DNA of 64,000 nucleotides from Ignelater luminosus (Eukaryota > Arthropoda > Insecta > Coleoptera > Elateridae), in contig VTPC01090595.1 in the NCBI GenBank assembly GCA_011009095.1, positions 1-64,000 on the forward strand, written 5' to 3'. The position numbers were made by a program, and so were the translations under genes. This document shows, piece after piece, positions 25,646 through 39,159 of the stretch. Numbering within the stretch: position 1 is the stretch's first letter; each line of letters begins with the position of its first letter. The notes beneath the pieces are model-generated. The model had not been told where the DNA came from, ran no database searches, and saw only the letters and a program-made list of their open reading frames with translations.

Positions 25646-28028
25646 GAAATAATTAAAAATCTAATAACCTATAATCCCTTTCACTACGGTTAATTACAAT
25701 AATAAGTAAATTGTATGTGCAGTTGTTTTGTAAGAATAAGGTTATGTGGAAAATTTTCAAGTTGTTGTTGTAGTACTATAAGTTAACGATAAAAGGATGA
25801 TAAAATAGTTTGTCTTATCATCAGGTAAATTTTCATTGCACTTGTTTTCGAAGTTGCATCCTTTAAAACAACAAAAGAGTAATTCACAGCATAAAGACTA
25901 AAAGCAAAAAATATTTTGTATTTTAGTTTTTGTTTTGATTTGGGTATTTGAAGTATTTTGTCGCAGTTTAATTTGAGCCATAAGTGGGAGAGAAGTACTA
26001 ACAAAGAACTAAAAATGTTAAATTGGTATCTGTTTTGTTGTAGTACCCGAGTTCTGTTACAAAATGAGATGAAAAGGTCAACACTGCTCAGAAACTAACT
26101 AGGATTTGCAATTCTCCAGATTGACTTTTTTAAATCTGCTTTCATTAAATCATGATCTCAATGATGGACATGCAACTAGACAGCTCAACCAAAGCAAGCC
26201 GTTCGCCGGAATTAGGCTGTTTAGCATAATCAAACTCAGATAACAAAAAATTGACAAAGTTCACATATTCTAAGTCTGAAGATAATAAAACGGCAAAACT
26301 ACTTACAGGACCTCTATCTTGATGAAGTTTCGAGCGAATCAAATTTTATCTGGTTTTAGCAATCTGGGAAGGTTATACATGTGATGAAAATAAACTGCAT
26401 GTGTAACCTTGATTCAACTTAAGCTAATTCTATCCAGTTCTATCAGAAACTCAAAAGTAAGTTTTATCCAAACAAATTCAATTCAATAAGCAACATATCT
26501 AAACAAAATATGTACTAAAAGGGAAAATTGAATGTAAACTTCGGAATATGACAACATGCAACCAATAAAAATGTAAGTCAGAGCAACCAGATTCTTCTTA
26601 AATGTATTAAGATTGTGTAGACTTACTCATAAATGAAAGTCGCAGTTATCGGATCTCAAATAAAAACTCGTCTGTTTATTTGTTCACTTGACTAATCCTC
26701 TTTGACCTGAATAAAACATTTCAAAGGTTATAGATCGATTTATCTATTTTTCCATAATACCCCAAAACGTTTTTACAAAACATCGCTCATCCTCCTTGCT
26801 TGGGCATCATGTTGAAACAATTTTCTTTTTTACCTGGTGTCAAAAGTTTCCTCATCAAGACTGAGGCATCAATCGTGAGAAAATATATTACTTCAAGTCT
26901 ATCACTCACGTCAGTCAAACCGTGGTCAAACCATAGATTGTGTCATCCGTTTACTACTGTCAAGTTCTAAAAAAAATGCAACTGCGTTTTGTCGTTCATA
27001 GATAACATAACATATTCAATTTGATTGGAGTTTTTATCCAAAATCTTTAATATTCTGCTAACATTCAGACTATGAGGGATTTGTACTTTATAAAGCTAAA
27101 CGTAAATGATTTCATCATCCCTAATGTCAAAATACTTTAGACTCATTTCATCCATGACAAACTGTATTGTTTGAAAGGAACTGGTCATATCGCAAAGTTA
27201 CTATTGAAGATAAAGTTACTGAAATTAACCAAAAGATCTTTGACTGGAATGTCTAATAATTTGAGTTAATAGTAAACATTGTAAACATAATATGAACAAG
27301 AGTATCAACACCTACATCAGTCATTTTGAAAAACCTACTTCACTGTCTGATGTTACCAAGTTGTTGCGATGTTACACAATCAAAATCCAAATCGGACATT
27401 CCTTCTTAACTTAACTGTACCTTTTTTTAATGATCACCTTCGTTTTATAATCTGCTTACTCTGTACTGTATAAATGTGTATTATCTATGTATAAACTTTT
27501 GAAAAGTAGACTTAGTGATGGCGAAACAAGCGATATTACTGTTCCGACAACAACAACATGTTTGGACGAAGGCTAAGAGGTCCACAAGACAAAGGCATGA
27601 AACCGACTGTAAATATAGAAATGAAAGATAGGAGCAGAAACTAAGACGTGGAGATCTCTAACCAAACGACCTCAAAGGCAGCATCTTACCAACTCCGTTT
27701 ACTCTCTCCCAATCAATTAATATGATATACACTTTGCTTTAGTAATTCTTTATCACATCGCTATACCTTCTAAACTCGTTTATTCCTCATAACTATTCGA
27801 TGATAACTTTTGATGCAAAAATGTTCAATTGGAATCTACCCTATATGAAATCTCTAATAGTCATGCCAAAAAGCGTTTAAAAAGTTCTCTGGCTGCCACA
27901 CGTCCGTCTAATTTGCACTGTCCTAAGGCATTTTATGAGGTCGTTCACTATACACGCACTAATTAAGTGTTAGGCTCAATCTGAATCTTCTTATGGTTCT
28001 CATCTAATCACTGTTCTAAAGGCGCATT
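25646..28028. other. Intergenic between transporter copies, no gene seen
   Basis: Contains the likely promoter side of copy A. The minus frame at 26145-26342 (contains SGERLALVELSSCMSI) is short and has no recognised family. At 26760-26960 a slightly GC-richer patch may be an old repeat, but no domain could be named. Confidence 0.4.
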
Positions 28029-28030
28029 TA

Positions 28031-28234
28031 CACTGGAAAAATGATTTATCCACCTAATGGGATTACTTAACTTTTGTTATTGTCGGGCAAAATTAGGTTG
28101 TCACTAAAAAAAGTAGTTTAGTTGTGTACAAACGCAATTTTGTTGCAGATAGCTAGTAGTTTACTAGTCACAATCTTTCTGCAGTTAGTAACCAAAAGTT
28201 ATGTTACTATTTGCAAATTATTTTTTTTTCAGTG
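28031..28234. mobile_element. 204-bp MITE, Tc1/mariner-like, TA target duplication
   Basis: It begins CACTGGAAAAATGATTT and ends with the imperfect inverse (minus-strand reading CACTGAAAAAAAAATAATTT). TA lies directly outside both ends (28029-28030 and 28235-28236). A second inner pair, ACTTAACTTTTGTTA on the left and its near inverse TAACCAAAAGTTAT on the right, makes the element largely palindromic. No coding capacity. The terminal symmetry and TA duplication support a Tc1/mariner-type MITE. Confidence 0.68.
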
Positions 28235-28465
28235 TAGGCTTCCTTACAACTCTTGTTTCGTGTACTTTCTTGGCCTTCTTATTGACTTTTTATTTCTTAT
28301 AAATTGTAGACTGCTTTCCCCTTTCTTGTATTCTTTTTCAAAGATGAGCGAAACTCCGTTACGCTTCCAACGTTCTTTGCAAATTGGAGGAAATATACAT
28401 TTCGTTAAGTCTCCAAACGTCTTATAAACTATACTATGTAGTTGCTAGATATATCACTCTGCTTC

Positions 28466-28785
28466 TTTTAAATCACGGAGCATTCGTCCAATAGCCTTTC
28501 TTAGATTATTCTCACTATGGTTTTACATCCATAAATCACTACTGCCATACCTACCGTGTCTTCCATTTTAGAATCATTCGTGTATACTGCAATATCCAAA
28601 TCTCGTTCTAAATGTCCCAGTTTCGCAATTCTAGAATTTAATTTTTCTTTCTTACTGGGTTGCGGAAGGTCCACAATGTTCACTAATTCTTTACATTCTT
28701 CATTTCTCACTCTTATATAATACGTATACACATTCATAGACTCTGAAATCAAACAAAGCATCTCCAAATTCACAAGCACCTCCAT
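28466..28785 (-). pseudogene. LINE fragment, RNase H-like
   Basis: The minus-strand frame contains AKLGHLERDLDIAVYTNDSK then VGMAVVIY. This resembles the start of the RNase H domain of I/R1-type non-LTR retrotransposons (usual motif YTDGSK, with the catalytic D here replaced by N). Just past the stop at 28501, ERLLDECSV in the next frame fits the following conserved segment. The fragment is about 300 bp, isolated and inactive. No other part of such an element was found beside it. The family call rests on this motif alone. Confidence 0.5.
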
Positions 28786-29169
28786 TGCGTTTGTTTATTA
28801 TAAAAATCTATAAAATAGTTGTTTCCTTATAGTACAGCGTTCAGATAGAAAAACAACTCAAATCTTAAATTATTTCTGAGATGAGTAACTCGAAGGAAGC
28901 GGATAATATTTTGTAAAGGAAAAAATCATACGAACACTGAAATCCTGGATGGTGCGGAGTTCGTAACAATAAATTCGTTATTAGACCTGTGAAAGATTAT
29001 TTTATGGTTGTCAAGTTACAAATTTACAATGATAACAATAACAAAAGTGCGAGCGTTGTCGTGCATATGCAAAGCAAAGAAACATAAATGATTAGGTTCC
29101 AAGCCAGGAATCCAAAAAAAGGTTTGAGTGTCCTACATTGTTCATTGCCCTTTATTCTAAATGTGGTTC

Positions 29170-29440
29170 TTGCTCATCCTCTTCATGTGGTAGCACTAAA
29201 TCCTCTTCCTCATTACAATCAATAGCTACCTCTCTATTGCTGCATTTGTATCCAGCGCAGTTGATGCACATGGTTGTGCATTGAGGGCCAATTGTTCAGA
29301 CAGTCACCTGAGCTTGAACAAGAGATGATGTGTAGCAAGTGTTCTGGGGCAGCAGCAAGAGACGTTATAGTTGGGTGTAGATGTCTTTTTTTACAACCAC
29401 GCCACTTTTGCACTCGATGATACATTCTTAGTCAGTGTTC
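29170..29440 (-). pseudogene. Broken cysteine-rich fragment of a dispersed element
   Basis: The minus strand encodes pieces resembling a cysteine-rich tail found in uncharacterised repetitive insect proteins: an APEHLLHIISC segment, then CINCAGYKCSN, then a glutamate-rich end (EEEDLVLPHEEDEQEPH). The fragment is damaged and isolated. The family of the parent element is not known to me, so no class is assigned. Confidence 0.35.
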
Positions 29441-29559
29441 TCTTGCTGCTGCTTTTGTTGCGGGTAGAGTAGCCAATTTGAACTTTCCTTGCACCGGTTG
29501 ATTTGCAACAGTTGTTAAGTATATCTGGTGACGTAGAACATCTAAGTTCTGCGTTTTTT

Positions 29560-29870
29560 GGATCCGTTTTTTCCCTTAGAACAAGAATTTATCTAATATT
29601 TCACCCTCTATATCTCTTGAACTATTGAGTGTAGCAAAACAATGCATATGACCTTTTTTGTGGAACGTCTTACGTTCTTTAATTGTTTATATTCTAAAGT
29701 AAGTTCTAAATTGAATAGTTTCCGAGATATTTCCAGAAAACTGAGAAAACACACTCGACTCTCTGCCTGCGGAGACTTTTTACCACATTTAGAGAAAAGG
29801 GTAATAAACAATATTTTTTTGGATTCCCGGGTTTGGTTTTTTTTTGGTCTAATTTTACTGTACTAGAAAG
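29560..29870. repeat. Repeat scrap with TTTCCGAGATATTT core
   Basis: The sequence around 29718-29731 shares TTTCCGAGATATTT with the transposon at 47384-48414 (about 47640), a word that recurs in insect DNA transposons. Overlapping open frames on both strands here (29608-29866) are by-products of this partly symmetric repeat and not genes. Confidence 0.35.
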
Positions 29871-32800
29871 ACTTGCTAATGCTGTTTACTTCTTCGATTA
29901 TTGTTATAATTTTAATTTGATACCCTTAAAGTAATTTCTCACAGGCTTAGTTTGTTTCCATATTATAGAATTCCTAGTAGGTTTTAACTTTATCTCATTC
30001 TTGGAATGTATAACAAAAATTCAGGTTTACAACGTAAAAACTAAAAGTAAAAATTACTAGATAAATTGGCAACTCATGTTTACTTATAAAGATTACACAA
30101 ATGACAGACCTTTAACTTACAAATATTTTTTTTAGAAACTTTTAGTGAAACTTCACAGTACACTGTTAACCAAAATATTGCGTCGAGACCTACTCTGAAT
30201 TCTGTAGGATTGAAACAGACAGTATTTATTATGAATGATTAAAAACGTCACGTGACATGTATAAAGATAATGCTTGTGTTCAGGAGTAGGGAGTAAATGG
30301 CATCATTGGTATCGTAAACTTCTTTGGTAATCGACAGCAACAGTCAATTTTTATAAACAAAAAAGGCAACACTTTTAAAAGCGCTTTCTTCGCTGACGGC
30401 AGCTCGTAGTTATGGTTACTGTTTCTGGACACAACTAAGTTGTTGTGTTTACAACACTTCTATGATGAAAATCAGAGACATTCTTTTCTCAAAAAGTAGT
30501 CTTCCCAACTTACCCTGTATAATGCCCCTGGTACTGTTAAAAGTTTTGGGAGTTTAACAATGAAAAAGTCACCTTACACTTTATTGCGTTCTACCAAAAG
30601 AAAAATAATAAAACATAATTCTTAGTTAAGTACCGTAAAATATTGTTAAATTGAAAAGAACGATCTAAATCACATCAAACTGACATACTTATTGTTTATT
30701 TTAATTATGTTTTCTTTAGTTACAGTTATGTAACATAATTAATACTCTTTTGTGATTCGTCCTTTCAAGTTTTACAAAAATCTCATTTGTTATTAAGAAT
30801 AACAATAAAAAAATAACATTTAAATAAGTCATCATATAGGTACCAGTAATTAACTTAAAGTTTGTATTTTCTAGCAAAAATACCTAAAACTATGACGTCA
30901 TGTGGGTTTGTATTGCTTATGGTTTATTAAACAATAATGAAAATTTTGATGCCAATGCCGCCAGAATTTATATATCATTGTTTTTGTTTACTTCTGATTT
31001 TGTAAAGAAGTAAATGTAAATAACAATGCTTAGCATGATTAAATAAGTGTTCCTTTTGCACGATAATTTCTGTTTCAATTAACGAACATTAAAATTATGT
31101 TCCAGTATCTACAAACCAAAATTAATGATTTACCGCAAAACCGATAAGCAAAACACATACAAATTTCAATTAATTTCCCACAAAGAAGATAAACAAAATT
31201 TTAATTACTACATTACAAACATCCCGTATTACAGAACTTTTGATAATTTATAAAATGTCTTAAATAATTAATAAGAATAAACTACGGCGTGTTTATTAAT
31301 ATCAATATCCTGAAAATAAAATTGTTAGTTATTCAGAAACTTGAATTTTGGATTTTTACATAATCTTTGTAATGCCCTGTACAAAGACGAAGTCTTATAT
31401 TATCTGTTTTGTATTCCTATTAGAAAGAATTTGGTTTTCTGTGGTTTTGATCAATAATTTTACAAGAAACGTAAAAGAAGTAAATTCTGAGTAGTCTGTT
31501 TCCTACCTTGGTATGAAACTAATTTTCAATTTTATTAAAAGACAATTAAGTTATTAAAAAAAATGATGTTTACAAATTTAATGCAATAAAAAGAATTGTT
31601 TAACTTCAGGGTCGTTACAGGCTTTTGCATTTATATTTTTGTAATTTACATAACAACAATAATTGTACTGATATTGAAATACCGAACGTACAGTACGGTT
31701 GTAAAGTTTGTAACAATTTTACTTTTCTGGAAATCATTTGTTTTTACTATAAATGCCCAGGACCCTTTTATTATTGTAGGTAATAGTCGTCATTGTTAGA
31801 ATTCCAAACTTATGATTTCTAAGAGATTATCATATTGACCGGGCTCTTGTTCCATAGACATGCGGATCTTAAACCCTTGGTCTCCCTTCACTTGTTATTT
31901 AATTAGAGATATTGTAAATACAAATATTATAAAAACTAATTTTTGTATAAATATTACAATCACTTAAGAAAAAAAACTCATTTGGGAAATAAACAATATC
32001 TCAAGATTAAACAAAGAGCAACTTACCAGAATGATGTGCACCCAACGAAAACTTAAAACGGAATCCTTTTTTCATACCAAATTTTCCCCAGTGTGGGCCT
32101 CTGTCCCCCGTTCAATTTTGATTTACATTATCTTGGCAACTCTTGCAATTAATGAAAGTTTATTATTTTGTCATTAGCCAAAATATACTATTATAATTCT
32201 ATTTTAAATAATACCTGTTTGTTTATAAAATTTAGAAATAGCTTTAGGTTTATTTTATTTGCACTATGTCATCTGAAATATTGTTTATCTCCATAATAAA
32301 ATAAAAAATTAAAGTTAGTATTATGGTATTAAAAACTCTTATGAATTAGGGGTATTACACTATCACAAGTAGAAATTTAAAAGCTGGAAGTATTTACAAA
32401 AAACAAAAACAAATTATTACTTTTTGAATCTTTTAGTTACAGTGTATACATTTCAAACATTCACTAATATTATGATCATTATAAAAATGTAGGTAACTGT
32501 AATGTTAATAATTGTTAGGTGTAATAAATGTGTATTATTTAGCACACAATGTTGCATAAGATTAACTTCTTGCTGGGGTCAGTTTTATTGTTCACCTAGT
32601 TCTAATCTTTTTTAATAAAAGATGCCCTACATTTATTCTAAAGTCACAGTAAAATAAATAAAATAAAGAATGAAATGAAATTAATTCTAACAACTGGGAG
32701 ACTTTGGATTTATACATTTTCTAATCTAGTTTGACAAGCTTTATTACCCACTACCACAATCAAAGAAGTGGATGATTGGAAAGCCCTAGAGCTTTCAAAT

Positions 32801-33114
32801 GGATACATCTGAATACTTTGACTCACACAGAATAATGTATAAAGTACCGATCTGTCTAATTTTATTTTTAAATCTAAAATATTTATTTTTAAATAGATAA
32901 CCCTGTCATGTGCATTATAGATATATCCCTCTAATACCTACATTTTGGAAAAGGCACACAAATTGTCATATGTAAGTATTGTTTTCAGTGTAGTAGCATT
33001 ACATTCTTACTCTTGGAAATATATAATTAAAAACCTAGTTATAAGAAATCAGTTACTTTGGTAACATGCTCATTGTTTATGTTTAAAAAAATATTCAACA
33101 CTACCTTATCCGTC
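29871..33114. other. Gene-free AT-rich intergenic stretch
   Basis: No coding sequence, terminal inverted repeat pair or tandem array was recognised over 3.2 kb. There is a short palindrome CACAACTAAGTTGTTGTG at 30430-30447. Confidence 0.5.
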
Positions 33115-35220
33115 TATCATTGTTGCGTCTTCTAGCATGGTCATACCTCTTCAGTTGTTCTTTTCAATGTCCATTCTTCTTCTTATCTCATCATTTGGGA
33201 TTCTATCAGCTTTTGCTGTTCTGGGGCATCTTCTCCAACATTCTATTTCCGTAGCGTTGATTTTTTGTTTATTTATGTCATTGTGCTCTCTATCATACTT
33301 TAGTAAATTTTTCTTTTTGTTCCTTCGTAATATGTCTGTCCCATAACACTGAGTATAGCTGTTTTTACAGGTTCTTGTTTGTCCCCATATCGATCTTAGA
33401 TATTTGAATTTGTCTGTAGCTCTTATTACTAAGTTCTCGTCTACTGCTAAATCTTCTGGGGTTCAATTTCCCTGGTATCAAATATTCCGTTTTTTCGAAG
33501 TTAATGTCTAGGTCGTCTGCAAAACTAAGTGTGTATGAGTGATGGTCTCTTGCTGGGACCCCCTTCCTTGGCATTCTCTTTTCCACTGATTCAGCAACTT
33601 CTCTAAGTAGATCTTGAAGAGCGTCAATGATGTAGATCATCCCTTCGGAAGATCTTTTATAGTCTTCAATTTCTTTGTCAGTTTCTTTCCCGCCTTTACG
33701 GCTACCATATTATTTTTATACATCGCTCGGACGGCTTCAATCAATTTTTTTCTCAATTTGCGATTCTCCCATTGCTTCCAAAAGTTTTCCTCTAGGAACG
33801 GAGTCGTAGGCTTCCTTGATATCTATGAATGCTAAGTGAACATTCCGGTTTTTTGCTTTCTTTTTTTCCATTAGCTGCTTTATGGTGTATATGGTTTTCA
33901 GCTATTTTATTTTCTGTCATCTTCTAGCCTGTTCTTTATTATCTTTCCGTAAATCCTTCTTATTTTCCTTGCATTTCTTCTTGTCGCTTTTTTTATAAAT
34001 TGAGGATATGTAGGCTTTGTTCCACTCCTAAGAAAGATTTTCTTCATTTATTGCTCGTTGTAAAACGTGTTTCAGTATCCTCATAAGCTTCTCTGATCCG
34101 TATTTGAACAATTAAGGTACTATCCTTCCTGGTCCTGCCGATTTATTGTTTTTCAAAGATGTTATAACTCTTTTATTTTTTCGAACTTATTTCGATTTCT
34201 TCTTCTTCTTCTCTTTCTTAGTGGTTTCCATTTAATTCTTCCATGAATTGCTTTTGATCTTCTGTTAGTAGTTGTTGATAGTATTTTTTCCATTCTATTG
34301 GCTCTTTGTATATACATATTGTATAACTATAAGGATTTTACGATTTCCCAAAACTCTGAGCTTCTTGTTCTACTTATTAACAAGCATTTTCCTATTTCAA
34401 ACTCTTTTCTTTGATTATTCTTCTTTCTACTTCTCTGTTTGTTTTTTTATAGTTCCTCAAATTTCACCCTGTTTTTGTGTTGTTCTCTTTTCTTTTTTAT
34501 CAGTATCTCTGTCTGCTCACTTATTTTTCCCTTTTTAGATCCCTTTCCTACTTCTTCTTCTAAAGCTTCCAGGGCTGCCTGTCTTATACTTTGTTTCATA
34601 TTCCATATGTTTCCTCATTTGTCTCGTAATTGAATTCTGTTAACTTCTCATCTAGGTGTTTTTTTTTGTAGAGATAAGTATCTAATTGTTTCATTCTGCA
34701 ACAGGTGTGTTTTACATTTTTTTCTTTTTCTTTTCCATCTTCTGAATAACAAATTCTCTCTGTATTTGTTTCTCTCTATGCGAATTCCAAATTTGATAAC
34801 AAGAGCTTGTAGTCACTTCCGCATATTGCTTCTTTTTTGTCTCTTACATCTTTTGTTTATGTAGTCTAGAATTGCTTTTAGGTTATATGTTTCCTGCGTC
34901 CAAGTATATTTATGAATATCCTTGCGTTTAAAGAAGCTATTTGTTATTTTCATTTTGTTCAATTCGCATAATTATAAGTTCTATCTCCGTTATCATTAAT
35001 TGTATCTTCTCCGTATGGACCGACGGTATCGTTATTTCTTCTCTTTCCCATTCTCCCATTTACGAGTAGATCGTCCGCTATTATTATTTCTTGGTTGTGT
35101 TTTATTTTGTGCTTCTCTTCCTTGGTGTTTTAAAAAATTTATCTTTTTCTATGACAATACTGTCGTTGGTTGGACCATATAGTCCAAATATTACTATATT
35201 CCTTTCATAGATTGACAAAC
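33115..35220 (-). mobile_element. Degenerate non-LTR retrotransposon (LINE), reverse transcriptase part
   Basis: The plus strand is strongly pyrimidine-rich because the minus strand codes for a lysine- and glutamate-rich LINE protein. In order on the minus strand there are EN-like remnants (about 35180-34950), MEELNGNH (about 34230), an AFIDIKEAYDSVPREKLLEA block with the RT finger (about 33835-33775), AVRAMYKNN, SYTLSFADDL (the RT catalytic FADD box, about 33520), FEKTEYL, WDRHITKEQKEK (about 33340) and a C-terminal INATEIECWRRCPRTAKADR stretch (about 33260-33200). Stops and frame changes are frequent. Two internal deletions remove the segment expected between the palm blocks and about 50 residues after FADDL. 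The type is that of the endonuclease-reverse transcriptase elements common in insects (RTE-like); clade not certain. Confidence 0.8.
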
Positions 35221-38200
35221 CTAATTTGTTTCTGAATAATTCATACCATTATTTGACACTAATGATATTTTGCTCTCTGTATTAGAAATATCATTATATT
35301 TTTGTGCTGTTGTGAGATTTGTTGAGAAACAGACTGACATTTGACAATAAACCGTAAGAGATGATTGAGGAACTGCAGGTGAAGGCAATATATGTATGAT
35401 GACATTTTTCATAGTTTATTATATCGTATGTATATTAATTGAAATATTGATAATACCATACACATTGATCACCCAAAATTAGTTTATTGAAAATGTATAA
35501 AAACCACCCTCACATTTTTTGTTTTAATTATTATACAGGGTGAGTCAATATATTGTAATGTTTAATCAAACTGATTTATTTGTATGATAAAAAGTTGTAT
35601 ATCTTCCTTTGTAATAGCGGGAAAACTAACTTTACAATATTACAAAATATTAACCAAAAGAACAATCTGTGGGGAATCACAAATTTAATTGGCTCCAAAG
35701 TTACATCTTGTATCTTGTTCACTTTGAATCAGATCACGTCTGGGTTACCAAGAAGTGTTGAAAGTTCTAAAACTTTTAATAAAGAATGCAATGAAATTAG
35801 TTTATTTTGAAATGGCTGATAAAATCGACAGTTGACATCTATAAGAATAAGAATACAATGTTATTACAGTACATTAGAAATTCTGCATTAATGATCTAAT
35901 CTGATTTTCTACAACTTAATGGTTTTAAAAATCCAAATCATAAATTCATAAATTGCTCTCGTAAATTATTTATTTTTCAGACGCTAGTGAACTACTAATT
36001 CTGTCATACATTAGTATAGAATTGAATACGGCATACCGATATTCTTTACTGATGATCACCTACCGAAAGCATTTGTAGCAAATTACGTAGGATAATTTCT
36101 CTCGGTGGATTTTAAATGATCAGTCGACAGACAACAAATAATATTTGTATGTACACAGGTAGGTGTTATCTTTGCATGCCTCTGAGCTCTGGAGTGTTTA
36201 CTGTAAGTCATTCACATTTAAGAAGAACACACCTTCTGTATGTATCGACATTGAATTAAAACGATAAAGTCTTTAAAAATCTGATATCTAATCCGTTAAA
36301 ACTACTATCTTAAACAATAAAATAAATGATAATAGGTTTATTTATAAAGTTGCTTTTTCCTGACACACGAGACATCACAGAGAAACTGAATTTTAGACAG
36401 TTGCTGTCATAATAAAAGGTAAAAAGTTACTTTTTCTAATTTGTTTCTATCAGATCTACGATAATGAATTTTTTGATATACATCACTATACTTCAAATTA
36501 GTTACTTACACTAAATTATTTATGCAATATTAAAATATTCTTATAGATAGATTGGTAGAAGAATCAATAGAGACATCTCCAAAATTATTTCTATCTATCC
36601 AAACGGTACAAAAAAAAAATGCAAGCAATGATCTTTAACGGAGAAACAAGACAAGCAATGGTAATCTTCTACCTACATATATGCATATGCATTTTGCTAT
36701 GAAATTCTCGCCCACTTGTCAACTTTCAATTTAAATATTATTGTATTAAGTTGCTTTTTTATAGTTATTTGATATAAAATTGTCGCTATAATTTTTACCT
36801 AGATTCATATACTGTACACTTATTAAAAGTAGAACCAAATTTAATTGGTGAATAACCTTTGAAGCCAGTTGCTATACGTTGATTCTTAAGCAAAATTTAC
36901 GTAGTTTAAAAGAGAAAACAAGTTCGGGAATTTTTGTAAATGTGATAAGGTAGTGTACCTGAAATAAAATTACTATTTAGTTTTATAAAATCTAAAATAT
37001 TTCTTAAGATATATTGCTTTGAGAACTTTGTGAAGATTAAGATCATTAAAATTGTGATTCAGAGGACTTTGATCTTCCCATGTAGAATTAAATATTCAGC
37101 CCGCTGCTGAGGATGCACATGTTATTTATCAGGTCATCTCTCCGAAATAAAAAATAAAAGTAGAAATAAACACACTCATCTATGTAAACGCAGTTTGCTG
37201 TGTCACCAGCTTTTGTTAACATATGTACTTGTTTAAAATGATACTCTTTTCAAATATTTTGTACTGTATTATCTATCAATTCTAGAATTGTTCTTGTCAA
37301 AGGATTAAAACAGTTAATTATTTTAGAGGTTACTATAAGTTACTTCCTACTATAACAGCCTAAAACAAATCAACAGTTTAAGAATGGTAAACATAATTTT
37401 AGCTTATGCTGTTAATTATTTTTCAAGTGGGCAGTTATGCAATAACTAAGTTGTTTACACTATTTTATTTTTGTTTTTTTAATATTATATATTTACGATA
37501 CTTGACCATTGATTTCATATTATAATATCAAAAACATTTATTACTTTTGATGATTACGTTCAATCAATAAACAAATAAAAAATTGTCTGCTTATATACAG
37601 TTACAATGTCAGACTTTTTTATGGCAGATGAATCAGTATTTAAATCCTGTAAACTATTGACAATGATCTTGTTCATAATCGTAAGTATTCAAAATCCCCC
37701 TTTAATAATAGGCCACTTCCCATTTTATCAATCGATTCTACTGAAAATCAGTGATTCTTAAACATATTAATACGATAGGTATCTGATATGATTACTGTTT
37801 ACTTTTCAGGTATTATTATAAGATTTTTTATCATCACTATCAGTAATTTAAAGTTCTCCCTGTTTTTTTCCATGTTTCTATTAAGAAGTATTTTAAACAT
37901 TTTGCAATCTAAAGTCAGGTTTTTAAAATTGCAGACTTTCTATAATTTATTACCTATTACATAGATAATTTTCTTGGAATGGAAAGCTAGAAATAGTAGT
38001 ACTTTGATTTTTTTTTTGATAACCTTAGTAAAAGACAAAATAACACGCGAACTTGGGATTCCACATACGTCACTAAATGTGTTCTTTTAAAAACTTCAAG
38101 TAAACAAAATGTACAATAAAATATTAAAACGATCAAAACGGTCTTAAACAATGCAAGATACCTTTACTATTATGCTACAGATGAACGTCCTTATTTGACA

Positions 38201-39059
38201 CTTCATTCACTTCGCCTAAACACTAATTGAATATTACCTAGCAGAGAGAGCTTTCGATCGAACACAACCGTTGGATTTATCAATCACATGTGTATTGTGG
38301 ATTATAATTTATAACGCAGTACGAATATAATCAGTTTTTATTATCACTTGTTTACTCAAGCGACAAATAACCAGTGTTATTATTAAATAAATTTTTATCT
38401 TGTGATTTGAAAACTTTTTTTTAACTTCCGTATTTATAATGTAACGTGTAATTCATTTTCACAGCATGTAATTTTCTGATTTTATTACATTATGGTATTT
38501 CCATGAAAAATAACTTGACCTTCAATTGGGAAAAATGTATAATCAACTGAAACAGTAATAGATCACATGCCAAAAGTCTACAGAGTGTGAAGCGCAAAGT
38601 TGGAAAATAACCTTCTATAAGATCATAAAAGGTCAAAATCTCAAAAAAATAAGACCACCAATGATACTGCCATGTTATTCTTTTGTTATATAATTATGTA
38701 TGAGTGACAGTCTACTAAAAACGCTAAATCAATTAAGATAATTATTAGTAGCGTTTTATTTGGTATCTATAATTAAGGCTGGTTTCCACTTGATAGGTAA
38801 ATAGCTTTTAAAAGTGACTTAAATATCCTTGGCTATAGCAATCTCAACAGCATCATAAGGTGCTGTCATTGAAGAAAAGGAAAAATAGTGTTATTAGATT
38901 AGAGATTTTCCCAATAATCTAGCCTTCATAAAAATAATAAACTACTATCTATTCCTAGATCAGAGATAGGCGGGGCTGGTTGAACAAGAATCTAGCCCGT
39001 AAGTTCAGATAATCTTGTCTAGATCAATATAACCACCAGCCATTTTTATAAAAAGAAAA
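35221..39059. other. Gene-free AT-rich intergenic stretch
   Basis: Contains a lone TACAGGGTG repeat end at 35534-35542 whose partner end was not found, and a small hairpin near 38716-38757 (AAACGCTAA opposed by TTAGTAGCGTTT). The frame at 35580-35810 (plus) is not recognised. Confidence 0.45.
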
Positions 39060-39159
39060 TGAAATTTCTATTCTTAAGTTGATTGAACTTCGCCACAGTT
39101 TATACGAGTGTTTATCCATCGTAAAGTTTGCTATTTTTGACGTTTTGACAGAATGTTTT

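Noticed and set aside
29608-29866. Overlapping open frames on both strands
   Set aside because: They lie in a partly symmetric repeat and have no recognised domain or splice context.
34272-34633. Phe/Ser-rich hydrophobic plus frames resembling membrane proteins
   Set aside because: They are the antisense of a lysine- and glutamate-rich LINE coding strand.
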